Of a stretch of 64,000 bases of DNA, positions 33,167 to 45,637 are shown in pieces. The position numbers and the translations under genes were made by a program. The stretch covers positions 70,455,442 through 70,519,441 of the forward strand of contig NC_133122.1 in assembly GCF_033568475.1 (NCBI RefSeq), in the 5' to 3' direction. The notes beneath the pieces are model-generated. The model searched no databases. It was not told the origin of the DNA and saw only the letters and a list, made by a program, of their open reading frames with translations. The stretch is from Henckelia pumila (taxonomy: Eukaryota; Streptophyta; Magnoliopsida; Lamiales; Gesneriaceae). Within the stretch, counting starts at the first letter, position 1, and every line of letters starts with the position of its first letter.

Positions 33167-33319
33167 TGTATTATAATATTATCTTTATTAGTGTTTAAGG
33201 GTATTTTAGTCTATTTTTTTTCATTGTAATCCCTAGTTATAAATACTCTTTATTGTATTCTGATTGCATAACGCAAGTCAATAAGAAATCCCTAGCCTCC
33301 TTTTTTCTCTATGCCATCA
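33167..33319 (+). repeat. 3' LTR of copia element C
   Basis: This begins tgtattataatatt after the polypurine tract gaggggggat (33151-33160) and ends atgccatca. It matches 28981-29132 apart from scattered changes and is followed by the duplicated GAGTC. Confidence 0.85.
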
Positions 33320-33324
33320 GAGTC

Positions 33325-34898
33325 GAATTCTACTATTCTTGAATAAGGAAGAGTGTTCTACAAACTCATTTTGGTGTTGTGGATTTATCTCTCGAAATTC
33401 ATCTCTTGTATTGTTCCGCACATCTCACTTTCTTTGAATTTGGTCTCATTTTAGCCTCTCTTCTTTTTATACTCTACCCATGATTTAGATATACATGCAA
33501 AAGCTCTTGTTTGATATTCAATATTTGTATTTATAGCCTCCAGGAGTCATATAAAAGTTAGATACAAGAATATTACCGTTGAGAAAAGTTATGTACTGTT
33601 TCTGATAGCACAACGGTCATATTTGTGCTTCTGGTCATTTGTTGGCCGGTTGAGAACAAAACATGTGAGAACAAAACGTGTGAGAACAGAGTGAGTGAAT
33701 GTTTCCCTGTCCAGTGCTTATAACCCTTGATTCGTTGATTTTTGGGCAAAATGATGAACACAAAAGTTGTAACAATTTGTTTTGTATTTCCAACTCGTCA
33801 GGAATCACTCGATTTGGATTTCATATGAGAATGTTATGCTCAAAATACCAAACCTGCTAAAAGCGGTCGAGAACAAAAAAGTCAAGTGAATGTGGTTCGA
33901 TCGAGTGATTATATCTCTTGATTCATCGATTTCGGGGCAAGGTGAAATTTGTAGCCTTTTGTCTTAGCTTTTTGTCAGCAACATATGCAAAACAAACAAT
34001 TTCAACGTGATTTACCAGCTTCTTAGGCTCCGATTCTACTTTGACTTGTGAATATAATTTGTAGATCAGGTTCTAGGATTTGAAACATATATTGAATCAT
34101 TTCATTTGGATAACTTAACTAAGAGATATGGCCATTAAATCCGAGCTGGTTCGTCAAATTGTTTGCTGCTATAAATTCGTCCAGCTCTATCTTGAGACAA
34201 TGGTTTGCCCTAAAAACATCCAAATTGGCCGAATCAGTTTGAACTATGACTTGTAGACTTTTGATTTTTCTGTACAACCATTTTGACAGATAATCATTTG
34301 GATCATCGAGCTGTGAGATATTATCAAAATACTTTTATCTCTCTAGAAATTCAGTTTAATTAGATGAAATCAAGTTCACCATCTCAAAACTTCGAAAATG
34401 TGATCTATCAACTACCCACTTGAGTAAATATTTTAGAAGCACAATAACAATTTTTGTTATCATCATAATCAAGATTATTTGCATTTTCGAACCCAACAAT
34501 CTCACAAAAACCTACTCCAAAATTAATTAACTCAACAAAAAATGATGACAATAGTATTGAAAATTTTGATAATTAATGTAATTACTCATATGTAACTCTT
34601 TCGACAAAAACATGTTTTTTCCTTAAATTTTTTAAAAAGATTTGGAATACTCAATTTTTTTTATATATGTTTTTATCATATCATATTATTTCGTCATATT
34701 CTCTCAGCAAATGCATATATTTCACATTTTCTTATTACATTTTTTTGGGCAAGAGAATGTTATTCTCTTTTCTGTAGAGTAACCATCATTGTTACTGGAT
34801 GTTTTTACTTTTATAGTCATCTTTAATTTATTAGAAAACTATACTTGATAACATATAAATTTCATATTATTATAACATTTTATCATCATATAAATGTA
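33325..34898. other. Non-coding repetitive sequence, family unknown
   Basis: No gene or element was recognised. Two diverged copies of a roughly 250-bp block can be seen: around 33640-33835 and 33870-34040, both with gagaacaaaa, then cttgattcrtcgatttt and gggcaa phrases. This suggests an old LTR or untranslated region of a retroelement. The stretch from about 34390 to 34898 is simple AT-rich DNA. Confidence 0.4.
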
Positions 34899-34903
34899 TT
34901 GTC

Positions 34904-35348
34904 TGTTAGGTGTATATTAAATATGATGATTGGAAGATGCAAATGAAGACATGTGGGAGTTCTTGGTTGGGAAAATCAATTGAATGTCTCGCATTCAATT
35001 GCATATGTTTTCTTTGCCTATAAATAGGCAGCTGCTTTGTTCATTTCCTTTATCCCAAATTTGAGAGAAGCAAATAGCAAGTAAGGAAAAGAAACAAAAG
35101 AGTTTCTTGAGTGTTTTTTCTTTCGTGTGAGTTAGAGAAATATTTTCTCGGTAATACTCGAGAGTTGGGATAGTGTGAGGAAAAGTGTTTTGTATACACT
35201 TGTAATATTTTCTCCAGTTATAAATATTTTTCAGCAGCTCCGTGGACGTAGCCTATATTGGGTGCACCACGTAAATATTTTGTGTTCTTATTAATTATTT
35301 TATTCCGCAATTATTATCGTCATGATCGCTTTGGAATAATCCATAACA
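34904..35348 (+). repeat. Solo LTR (445 bp)
   Basis: The sequence runs from tgttaggtgt to ccataaca, with complementary ends, and is flanked by a perfect 5-bp duplication TTGTC (34899-34903 and 35349-35353). It contains a TATA box (tataaatagg, about 35020) and a downstream LTR-like stretch (cgtggacgtagcctat...ccacgtaaat). With no internal region present, it is a solo LTR left by recombination between the two LTRs of a copia-like element; the orientation is inferred from the TATA box. Confidence 0.85.
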
Positions 35349-35477
35349 TTGTCGTAGTGATAAAAAAATATTGATCTAATGTTCAATTTATAATAATAAT
35401 ATTTTTGGCAATAAATCATCTTTTTGTTAACTCTTATGATACCTATTTTAATATTTCATATTATCTCATAAGCATAA

Positions 35478-36506
35478 TGTTAGAAATTAAGTTTCGGAGT
35501 TTAAAGTCAAGTTCAAAGCTAAAATGCATTACCAAACTGAAGTGGAAAAGACAAACAAAAACTGGATGGGCAAACTGTTCACGACCCAAACTACTATTTG
35601 GACCAAAACAGTTTACCTACCCAGAATGCTATCCCAAACTGAAGATTTCCAAACCAAACTTTAGCAAGACTGAAGCACTTTTATCAGAGTATTTTTTTGA
35701 AGAACTTTTATCAGAGTATTTTTTGAATTTAGTCTACCAACATTCTTGGAATAATCGATTGATGCCAGCCTACCTCATTGGATAAAGTTTTCCGTACACG
35801 GACACATTGCAACCGTATCCGCGCACACAATCGTACTATTTCTTCAAAGAGAATGTTTACGTGGAAATAAAAACAGTGCAATGATCAAATCATGTGAGAA
35901 ATGGATACTATTTTATTTATGACCGTTGGCACCAAAGCCTATAAATAGGCAACAAGATAAGTTTTGGAGACTCTCCCTTACGAACTTGCTTTCTTGCGCA
36001 TATCAGTCTACCTCAAGCTTTCACAGTTTACTTAGAAAAACTGATCAAGAACTCGAAGCACACATTCGAAGAAATTATCTGATCATTGAAGAGTCATTTT
36101 GTTCTAGTTTATCGAGTTGTAAACACTTTGTGATATATTCAGTCTAGGACTATCCTATTGAGTTGTTGGGATTTTGCAAAGACTTGTAAAGTTCAAAGTC
36201 TTCTAGTAAAAACCTTTCTATCAAGAAAGAAGGGGTGACGTAGGAGTATTTAATTCTTCAAACATTCAGAAACATTTATTTGTGTTCTTTATTTCATTCT
36301 ACTATTTTTTTCATTCTAGAATTTTATTTCAATACAGTGTGTTTAGATCTGTTAGTTTGTATTTTTTGCACAATTTATTATTTCGTCAATTAGCATCGAC
36401 AACCAAGAAAGAGAGGATTCAGTTGCCAACCCACTGAATTCAGTTTTCCGTTAAAGAAATTTTTTGAGGTGTATTCTCCCCCTCTACATCTTAACAGATC
36501 CTATCA
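35478..36506 (+). repeat. 5' LTR of element D
   Basis: This is a 1029-bp LTR from tgttagaaatt to ctatca. It contains a TATA box (ctataaatagg, about 35939) and a conserved ggggtgacgtagga block (about 36232) that also occurs in the right LTR. Its extreme 3' end is set by alignment to the right LTR end at 48797. Confidence 0.9.
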
Positions 36507-37205
36507 AGTGGTATAGAGCATATGATCTTTCTTGCATCTAAGCATTCTCTCAAGACGATTTCATTTAGCAAGATTCCCACGTTCTCAAGAGAAGACTTTG
36601 ATGACTGAAAGATATGGTTGGAAGCACACTTGACTACTTTAGATGATGACCTGTGGTATGTCATCACTGAAGATCCTTTTACCATCACAAAGGAAAATAC
36701 AACAATCGCGATGACAGAAAGAGCTCCCCAAACTATTGAAAATCCAAGAATGCTAATTTGGATAATGTTTCTAAGGACATCTTGTAGAAAACCTCCTCGA
36801 CAAAAATACCTTCAGTAAAATAAAGATGTGCAAAACTGTAAAAGATATTTGAAAAAACTCATTCAGCTCTGCAAAGGGAATGAACAAACCAAGGAGAACA
36901 AAATGTCTGCAACAACACAAAAATTTGACAACATTCGGATGAAGCCTCGAGAATCCATGACCGAATTTGATGAAAGAGTAAGCAGCATCATCATCGAAAT
37001 CAATGCACTTGGAAAAGTGTATCCAAACTGAGAAGTAATTTTGAAGGTTATCAGAGGACTTCCCAAGGAGTGGGATGTTAAAACCATGGCAATGCGTGAA
37101 TCAAAAGACTTGAACAAGCTTGAAATCTATTATCTATTTGCTGACATAAAAGCTTATGAGTTTGAGTTGAAGACCAGAGAGGAAGATCAGTCTACCCCTC
37201 AGTTG
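36507..37205 (+). pseudogene. Element D Gag, 5' part
   Basis: After the primer site, broken frames read as UBN2-type Gag: an early IPTFSREDFDD-like stretch near 36570, WLEAHLTTLDDDLWYVITED at 36610-36670, then MSATTQKFDNIRMKPRESM, FDERVSSIIIEINALGK and VIRGLPKEWDVKTMAMRESK at 36904-37110. A stop at about 37030 splits the last two. The frame is interrupted at 37214 by a hAT MITE. Confidence 0.85.
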
Positions 37206-37213
37206 ACCAAAGC

Positions 37214-37773
37214 TAGGGATGGCAATGGGTCAGGTTTGGGTAGGATATCATACCTCCGTCCCCAACCCTATTTATTATATCTCCTCCATACCCATCCCCA
37301 TCTCCGTTGGATATTTAACTTTCATACTCATCCTCATACCCATCGAAAGATGTATATCCATACTCTACCCAAATATCCTATATATTACCACATACAATGA
37401 TACAATTTCATTTTTTCAAATTTGATTATTTTGATAAACAGTGCTTATTCACCAAAATTTTATAAGAACAATAAGAAAAATGTGAAAGATAAAAAAATTA
37501 ACAAACTAAACATAATATCAAAAATAAATAAATAAATATACCGTTAGCTTTATACTAATAATTTTATATGTTCCATCTAAATACCATCATTAAAAAAATT
37601 AGAATTAATAATTCTTTAATACAATTAATACATGAATAAATATATACACATAAATTTATATATGTATATATTTTTTTAACATTTCTTTAATATAATAAAT
37701 ACTAAAAAAATTTCTTTACTATAATAAATACATGAATAAATATTTACATATATATTTATATATAATATATATA

Positions 37774-37835
<62 letters not shown>

Positions 37836-38007
37836 ATCGGGTATTCGGTTCGGAGATGGTTAGGATGTTACTACATCCTCCTCCATTCCCAAATTCGAAA
37901 TCCCATACCCATTTATTTAATCGGGTCCAAAAAATGCCTCCATACCCTCCTCTATTTGGGTAGGGTATCGGATTTCCCATCGGGTTCAGAGGAAATTGAC
38001 ATCCCTA
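37214..38007. mobile_element. hAT-type MITE in element D gag
   Basis: The 794-bp element runs from TAGGGATGGCAA to TTGACATCCCTA, with inverted ends, and is flanked by a perfect 8-bp duplication accaaagc (37206-37213 and 38008-38015). No coding frame is present. The subterminal parts share the gggtag/ggatat motifs in inverted orientation. It contains a TG/TA microsatellite at 37775-37832. Confidence 0.92.
37775..37832. repeat. (TG)n(TA)n microsatellite
   Basis: About six gt dinucleotides are followed by an uninterrupted run of more than 20 at dinucleotides. Tyr-Ile repeat frames through it on both strands are artefacts of the repeat. Confidence 0.95.
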
Positions 38008-38015
38008 ACCAAAGC

Positions 38016-38650
38016 CCTTGCAACAGTAAAACTGGAACCATCAGCCTCGGTGGAGAGGACAACAGATTAGTTGAGCAGTGATGTCATGTAACTATTTGTT
38101 AAGATGTTCGAAAAGTTCTTACGAAAGAATCAAGGAGGATCTCACAGAAGAATTGTCAAAATAAGGATTCAGTCGATTAGTCCAAAGTGTGCTTCAATTG
38201 TGGGGAAACTGGTCACTTCATAGCAGAATGCTCGGAGCCCAAGAAAGATGAAAAAAGTCAACTGACAAGGGAAAGAAGCCCTATGAGAAGAAGAGAAGTT
38301 CCAAAGATGACAGAAAATCTTCCAAGAAAAAACATGAAGCTCTAGATGCTGTGGAAAGTAAATCCAAGTAGGCAGTGACGGATAGTGACTCATCTGAGTT
38401 AGAAGGTTCCTCTAGTTCGAGTGATGATGAAGAAGTTACTTGCTTGATGGCCAATGATCAAGAACTGGAGTTTACCATTGAGCGGGTATTTGACTTTAAC
38501 TCCAATGAATTTACACGAGATGATTTGATAAATGCACTTCACGATATGGCAAATGAGTACCAAAAACTCTCTATACCATTCGAGGAATTTAAGGCAAAGC
38601 AACATGATTTGCGAGAAATCTCGATTGAGCCCAATTGGGAACAATAAGTC
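38016..38650 (+). pseudogene. Element D Gag, 3' part with zinc knuckle
   Basis: Downstream of the MITE the Gag continues with a CCHC knuckle CFNCGETGHFIAEC at about 38190-38232, a lysine-rich stretch, and an acidic, serine-rich stretch (SDSSELEGSSSSSDDEE, about 38380-38430) in the frame 38375-38647. This knuckle-then-acidic order is usual for SIRE-type Gag. Confidence 0.83.
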
Positions 38651-38774
38651 GAGAAAATCAGTCTGGAAGCAGAGATTGCTAAATTTAAAATTGAGAATGA
38701 GAAAGTTTAGACAAATAGATATGGGTACCAAAAATCATTCAAATTTTTGAATGTAGGTAACATGAATCTAAGAA

Positions 38775-39180
38775 ATGCAAAAATCAGTTTGGTATCTAGA
38801 CAGTGGTTGCTCAAGGCATATGACTAAGAATGCTCAACTTCTATCTGAACTGATTCAATGCACTGGATCTAAGATCACCTTTGGCGATAACTCTCGGGAA
38901 AGAACCATGAGCAAGGGTATGATAATCCACGGTAACATTACTATAAAATATGTATTATTAGTTGAAAATTTTAAATATAATTTAATAAGTATTAGTCAAT
39001 TATGCAATTATGAATATTCATTTGAGTTCAAGAAACACTCATGTATTGTCAATGATCTTTTTGGAAATATTATTTTGATAGAAAACAGGTGTGAAAATAC
39101 ATATAAAGTTTGTTGGAATGCTCAACCGATCCAGCCAGTCTGCCTTGTAGCTTCTAATCTCAACCGAAACTGGTTATGAC
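38775..39180 (+). pseudogene. Element D protease
   Basis: The open stretch contains WYLDSGCSRHMTKN with the D-S-G catalytic triplet, then ITFGDNSRERT and YNLISISQLCNYEYS, which lead into the integrase zinc-binding region. The stop at 39177 interrupts the HHCC motif. Confidence 0.88.
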
Positions 39181-40012
39181 ACAAGCAACTGAATCATCTT
39201 AATTTCAAGGCTATTTATCGGTTTGAGTAAGCTTGAATTGGTCATTGATTTGCCCAAAATTGATTTTTCTAAAGACAAAGAATGTTCAGCTTGTCAGTTG
39301 GAAAAACAAGTTAGGTCATTTGTTAAAAACAAAAGGTGTAACTCATCAACTCAATGCTTAGAACTATTTCATATAGACTTGTTTGGTCCTATCCCAGTAA
39401 TGAGCTTAGGGGGAATGAAGTACACTCTTGTAATTGCTGATAACTACTCTCGTTTCACCTAGGTCATTTTTCTAAAATCAAAATATCAAACTGATCATCA
39501 ACTGATCAAGATTTTCAAAAGAATTTTTAACAAAAAATCAAATACGATTGACAACATCAGGAGTGACAAGGGAACTAAATTTGTAAATCAAACTTTGTCT
39601 TCATTTTTAGAGAACCACGAAATTAGATATGAGTTCCCAGCAGCTAGAACGCGACAAAAAATGGTATTGCATAAAGGAGAAACCGAAATCTTAAGAAAGA
39701 TGATAGAACTATGTTGGCTGATTATGGGGTGTCTCAGAGGTTTTGGGCAGAGGCAGTGAACACGGCTTGCTATATTCAGAACAGATCGATGATATCTAAG
39801 AAACATATGAAGACACCATATGAGATTTGGAATGGCAAGTAGCCTAGTGCTATATCCACAATAATGGTAAAAATAATCTGACTGCAATTGATGCAAAGTT
39901 AGATGAGTGTATCTTTCTTGGTTATTTTTCAATTAACAAAGCTTATAGAGTTTTCAATAAAAGAACGCTAAATGTTCAAGAAACCATGCATCTTATCTTT
40001 GATGAAACAATG
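39181..40012 (+). pseudogene. Element D integrase
   Basis: Traces of the HHCC domain (CSACQLEKQVRSFVKNKR) lead into the core: LELFHIDLFGPIPVMSLGG and YTLVIADNYSRFT at 39350-39462, then a TAG in place of Trp. The D-x-G segment appears near 39560 (RSDKGTKF), and NTACYIQNRSMISKK-like sequence near 39765-39800. Multiple stops and shifts are present. Confidence 0.84.
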
Positions 40013-40349
40013 TTCTCTGAGAAGTCAACTGATGTTACTCAAATGACCAATCACTTACAAGATATAAGTCTGAAGGATGATAGTGAAGATGATGTCTTGT
40101 TGATCAGATGAACAATCCAATCTCCAGAACCTGATTTAGTATCCACCAACCGAGGATGGTTGTGCAGTTTACCAAGCAGTCGAGGTCCATCCAGTTGACC
40201 ATTCAGTCGAGGAAGATAGAATTGAAGCTACCCCAACTGATACCCATCCAGTCGAACCCATTCAAATTGTTGTTACTTCACCTGATTTAGTTCCACAAGG
40301 GACCCTTGATACACAAGACCATAAATGGAACAGAAGTCATCCTCAACAT

Positions 40350-41916
40350 CTGGTGATAGATAACACCTCTAATCCAATTAGTACTAGAGTAAAAATGCTT
40401 AATTTATTTCTGAATGCAGCTTTTGTTTCTAATATCAAACCTAAGAAAATTGATGAAACACTAACTGATAGTAGCTGGGTTGAAGCTTTGCAAAATGAGC
40501 TTAACCAGTTTACTAGAAATTCTGTCTGGAACCTAGTTCCAAGACCTTCTCATCAATATTTATAGGTACTCGGTGGTACATAAATAAGCTCAATGAAGAT
40601 GGAACTATTGTTAAAAAAAAAAAAGATTGGTCGCTCAAGGATATAGGAAAGAGGAACGCATTGACTGCGATGAGACTTATCCTTCAGTAGCAAGACTGGA
40701 AGCAATCAAAATGTTCCTCTCCTATGACCATTCAAGGATTTTAAAGTATATTAAATGGATGTTAAGAGGGCCTTTCTTAATGGAAATGTTCAAGAAGAAG
40801 TTTATGTAGAGCAGCCTCTAGGATTTGTCAATCATCAGTTTCCTGACAATGTTTTTCATTTGAACAAAGATCTTTACCGATTGAAACAGGAACCGAGAGC
40901 TTGGTATGACACTCTAACTAAATTCCTTCTTGAACACAATTTTACTATAGGCACAGTAGATAGAACATTGTTTAAATTTACTAAGAATTCTTGTTCAAAT
41001 TTACGTTGATGACATTATATATGGGTCAATTAACCTCAAACTGTGCAAGAATTTTTACTAGTTAATGTAGGACAAATTTGAGATGAGTATGATGGGTGAA
41101 TTGTCGCTCTTTCTCGGATTGCAAGTGAAGCAGTTGGAGAATGAGATATTCATTAATCAAACCAAATACACCAAAGAAAATCTCAAAAAGTTTGACATGA
41201 AAAATTGCTCAGCTGCTACTACCCCTCCGAGCTCATCAATTAAGCTTGAAAAATATGAAGGGAGAATTCCAGTTGAAGTAACCATGTATCGCGGTCTAAT
41301 AGGCTCATTGCTTTACCTAACTACTAGTAGACCCGATATTGTATTTGCAGTTTGTCTTTGTGCTAGGTTTCAGTCTAACCATAGACAGTCTCATTATTTA
41401 GCAGCCAAGCGTATATTGAAATATCTTAAAGGAACTCAAAATGTTGGGTTATGGTATGCTAAGGATAAATCTTTCAATTTAGTTGGCTATTCAGATGCAG
41501 ATTATGCAGAGTGCAAATTGGACAGGAAAAGCACAAGTGGATCATGTCAGTTTCTTGGAGACAGACTGATCTCATGGTTTAGTAAGAAAAAAATGTCCAT
41601 TGACACTTCCACAACTGAAGCAGAGTATCTAGCTGCAGGAAGTTTTTGTGCCCAACTTCTTTGGATACAATAACAATTGAGAGATTATTGAATAGAGGCT
41701 ATGGAGTCGCCGATTTTCTGCGACAATACCAGCACAATCGCAATCACATATAACCTTGTTCTTCACTATAGAACAAAGCATATCGATGTCAAACATCATT
41801 TCATCTGTAATCATGCATTAAAGAAGGACATAAGACTGGAATATGTCTCTACAGAAAAACAAGCCGCAGATACTTCACCCAGACACTCCCCAAGACTAAG
41901 TTTTCTTACTTTATAA
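40350..41916 (+). pseudogene. Element D RT and RNase H
   Basis: RT starts with SWVEALQNELNQFTRNSVWN (40477 onward), continues through RLVAQGYRKEERIDCDETY and MDVKRAFLNGNVQEEVYVEQ (40755 onward), and has an active-site relic YVDDI near 41003-41017. RNase H follows in 41083-41673 (KYLKGTQNVGLWYAK, VGYSDADYAECKLDRKSTSG, TTEAEYLAAGSF) and 41701-41916 (FCDNTSTIAI, RTKHIDVKHHFI). At least four frame breaks or stops occur. Confidence 0.88.
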
Positions 41917-42434
41917 ATGTTTTAGGACTTATTAATTTATCTTAGAGCATTAATTAGGGGGAATTTTTAGTTTTCAAGAGATCAACTGATAAGCCTGTAG
42001 TTGGTTGCCCTCCTGACTCAGTTTGGTTTTGAAATTGGACTAGTCAACTGACTCAGTCTGGTTGGTAAATTGAACGAAGTCAACTGAGTTTTTGGACCAA
42101 CTGAACTTATCATTTATGTTAATTATCAATTGACTCATTATTTGATTCCACATCAAACAAGGTGAACTAATAAGATTTTTTCTTTTTGAAAAATCATTTT
42201 AAATGTTATATTCCGCCTCAAAATAACCATTTTTATTAAAATATTTTTACACCTATGAAATACCACCACGTGTCTTGTCAAGGAATTTCAAAAGGTTCAT
42301 CGTACATATGTACCATTAGTTGTGTTATTTCAGTCTCACCGATTCAATTTGAAATTTCTACACTCATTCTTGCTCTCAAAATTAAAATTTCAAAAACCTT
42401 AACTTCGTCTTCTTCGTAGATTCAATCTTTCCAA
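41917..42434 (+). other. Spacer between pol and env-like region of element D
   Basis: There is no open frame of note. The sequence carries repeated caactga/tcagt phrases and ends just upstream of a possible ATG at about 42435. It may hold the splice acceptor or promoter for a downstream transcript in the intact ancestor, but no such signal was identified. Confidence 0.4.
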
Positions 42435-43786
42435 ATGGCCAGTTCACCACCTGCATATGTCTTGAATGTTATGGCAGACTAATTAGAGTCTCTGTATGCG
42501 ATGAATGATGAAGAAATCACTTCAGTCTTCTAGAAGATAGATTCATCTAGCCATCGCTATTTTCTCACTGCTCAATCCTTGGACATTTATGAGAAGGATC
42601 TTATTTCTATCTACCAAAAATGAAACAACAATGAAGACGACGCTATTCTTCTATCTATTTCAGACACCAGTTGAATGTTGATGAGCAGTACTTCACAAAT
42701 CTCTTCAAACTACCGACTGCGATAATTTCTGACTTCAACACCATCTTGGCTCATGACCTAACTAAGATACATAATCTGTTTTCTAACTCCAGCCAAGCTG
42801 TTAGCATATCTGATTTCAAGACAGAGGTCAAAATGGAGTTTCATCTCTTAGTTGATGTCGTTGCCAAGATTTTTCTTGCCAAAGCTGGCTCGTTTTCCAA
42901 ACTGACTATTGAGAAATTAAGAGTCATGCATGACTGCTATCATAAAAGGGATCAAGATTAACTGGGCAAATTGTAATCTTCAAGACCTCTCCACTTCATA
43001 AGACCATTCCACTTCATAAGCACAGAGTTTTGAATTCACAATACATCAATGATCTCTGAACCAAGACGGTTTCTGAGAATCAATCCCTTGTCGAGTTTGC
43101 CAAAGCAACAACCGAGGTCAATGCAACTACTAAGCGATAAAAAATGACCAAGACTATTGTTAAGAGGATTTCAAGAGCCAAGAGGAAACTTATCAGCAAT
43201 CACAGTGAGGAAGAAGACAGTGAATTGGAGGATGTCACTGTCAAAACATTGATCAATAGGGTCAGGGAATCTAGGTCAAATCCCATATCTTCACCATTAA
43301 ATTTGATCATCCATCTAGTTTTCAAAACTACATTCATCATGAATCAAACTGGTTCAAGTTCATCCGACGAAACCTTTTATAAACAATGCACTAAGCTCAA
43401 ATTTGATCCAAAAGCTATAGCAGTAGTAGTTCCAGTCGAGAAGACTACAGTTTCTCGTGAAGAGGATTATGAAGATTTAGAAGAAGCTGTTAAAAGCACT
43501 TTGGCTCCTATGCAGACTATTTTAACTCCAACTATTCTGCCTTTAGCTAGACCTATTGGAGGTCCTTATACTCATCAAGTAGTCGAAGCCACTCACTATA
43601 GCCTTGATTTAAGAAAAGATGGAGAATACAGGTCCGTTGTGGTTTCATCGTAAGATATTTGAAGACACTTACAATGGATGAAGTGTTGGAGTTTGCTGAG
43701 AACCTGAATGATAAGATTTTTGATGAATGGTATAAGTATAGGACTGCCACCCTTGCCAAAAAATTGAAGAATAAGGGTGAACTGAG
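42435..43786 (+). pseudogene. Element D env-like region, first part
   Basis: A series of broken frames follows pol: MASSPPAYVLNVMAD near 42435, then 42671-42961 (NVDEQYFTNLFKLPTAIISD and more) and 43144-43653, with hydrophilic, charged content and a basic stretch (KRISRAKRKLISN). In SIRE/Maximus elements this is where a second, env-like frame lies. No transmembrane segment or signal peptide stands out, so a role as an envelope is not supported by the sequence; it is called by position. The region is interrupted at 43787 by a solo LTR. Confidence 0.55.
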
Positions 43787-45637
43787 TGAAAGAGTGGGTG
43801 CCCGGTGAGCCAACTTGTGGCTAAGGGCTTTTATGACTCTATGTATAAACAATCTTTTGTTTAATATAATTTACATTTTTATAATGGCATTTACTTTATC
43901 TTTTATCATATTATTATGTTGTGACATACTATAAGATGTTTAGATGAAGACCTTGAATATACTATAGTGTATGTAAGATGTGGTAGCACATGGGGATGAC
44001 TATCATGAAACACATCTTAAAGTCACTGTATATTCTAAATAGTTCCTAGTCGATTGAGCCATCCGTTAATAAGGATAAGGATCGCTCGAGATTGAGACTA
44101 GCGTTTGCAATGCCGAGTACCACGTTTCATTGGTATGAAACATAGAGATGTTCAAAGCATGCAAATGGATATTCATATGATGAATGATCGAACTACCCTA
44201 TCCGGACTTTTCAAGTGGTTATCACTTATCGAGTGGATAAAGTCCGCGGTTTTGGTTGTACACCATTAGTCCTTACTACTTGAAACATCATTGAGACTCT
44301 ATATGCTAGTACTGTATTTTGACTCGTTTACTGACTCTATTGGGGTCATCAGGTGTTGGGATTGGGTACAGTTACGACACATATAGGAGTCGATGCTTTG
44401 TTGCCAAGGATTCACCACATACTTGCGAGTGTGGATATCCTATGCAATCTGAGGAGATATTAGTGTGACGAATCTCTGGACAGAGTACATGATGTGTTTT
44501 AGGTTACTTGGTTTCCTAGTAGCACATGCGATGTCACTATTTGATCTTCAAGATGCATTGCATAGTTATCAAATCTCGAACGACTCTCGATTTACCAATG
44601 GTTGTTGATTTGATCGGGATATATGGATGAAGGGACCGTACTGTACGCTAACCAAAATCTATTGGTTCTTGCAGGCACTATTAGTGATACCTAGGGAATC
44701 ATGGGGCGATGTTGCTAGGCGCTCTTACCATGATTCGATGGGCAAGTCAGAAATTGTTGTTCCGAGTCACAAGGAGTTGTGAGCCCACGACTAGCTGTAT
44801 CCCTGAACCATTGAGGGTCACACAAGTAATGGATTTCTAATCACCGTTGAGATAATTAAATTTAAAGAGTTAAATTTAGTGAATAAAGAAGTGGGACTTC
44901 TTATTTAAAAGTAGAGGGAGTAAGATTTCCTAAAATGACATAGTGATGGACATTTTTGGAAACCACTGAATTCGGATTCAGAAAATTTATCTTGACTTTA
45001 AAAGATGCAGAAATAGTTTCTGTGCACATTGGTGAAATTGGTTTATCAATCTGAGTCACGATGAATTTTATATTAATTTCTGAACATGCGGGCTTTGCTT
45101 GTCAGGCTTGAACTTATGACTAATGGGCCCTAAGCTGTTAGCAGTCCACATTATAAATAAGTTATTGCAGTACAAAAATTACATAACATAGGTCATAATT
45201 TTCGAAAACCCTAGAGCTCTCTCTCTAGAGAATTTGGCCACCCCTCTCCCCTATTGTGTTCGAAAATTCAGTCTGTGAATTTTGAATTTGCAGACTGATT
45301 TAACAGATCATATCTGTTCTATCTCTTCGTAGAAACTTCTGATAGAATTTCTAGTGCAGTCTATCAGAGGGATTAAACTTCTGTTCGTGGACCTGATTGA
45401 AGAATTGTTTGTTCATCGGTTCCTGGGATATACAACAAGAGCAGATTAATCTGTTGGTGTCCATAATCTCGCTTCGAGATTTTAAGGTAAAATTTATATT
45501 GTTTAAATTTTATATTATCAATTTTAATCGTAGGAATTTGATATCCATATGGAATCGTTCCATATAAATTTTTTAAAACTTCCGCTGCACCGGGTATTAC
45601 TTTCTTTTTCGATCCGGAGAACGACCGTGTTCCAACA
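43787..45637 (+). repeat. Solo LTR of copia family A, inserted in element D
   Basis: This 1851-bp copy of the element A LTR is in the opposite orientation to 81-1929, running TGAAAGAGTGGG to GTGTTCCAACA. It is flanked by a perfect 5-bp duplication CTGAG (43782-43786 and 45638-45642). No internal sequence is present, so it is the product of LTR-LTR recombination. It has more differences from the A copies than they have from each other, including a diverged last 40 bp. Confidence 0.93.

Larger units (their letters stand above)
28981..33319 (+). mobile_element. Ty1/copia LTR retrotransposon C (short LTRs, decayed)
   Basis: The element lies on the plus strand with short terminal repeats (28981-29132 and about 33167-33319) flanked by a perfect GAGTC (28976-28980 and 33320-33324). 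The primer-site sequence tgatatcaaagcctaggt follows the left repeat, and a polypurine tract (gaggggggat) precedes the right one. Gag, protease, integrase, RT and RNase H are all present but broken by stops and shifts, and RT-RNase H carries a large deletion. An alternative left boundary at 28952 (tattagt) is suggested by a 12-bp match to the sequence before the right LTR. Confidence 0.88.

Noticed and set aside
37756..37980. Tyr/Ile-repeat frames on both strands
   Set aside because: They are produced by the TG/TA microsatellite inside a MITE.
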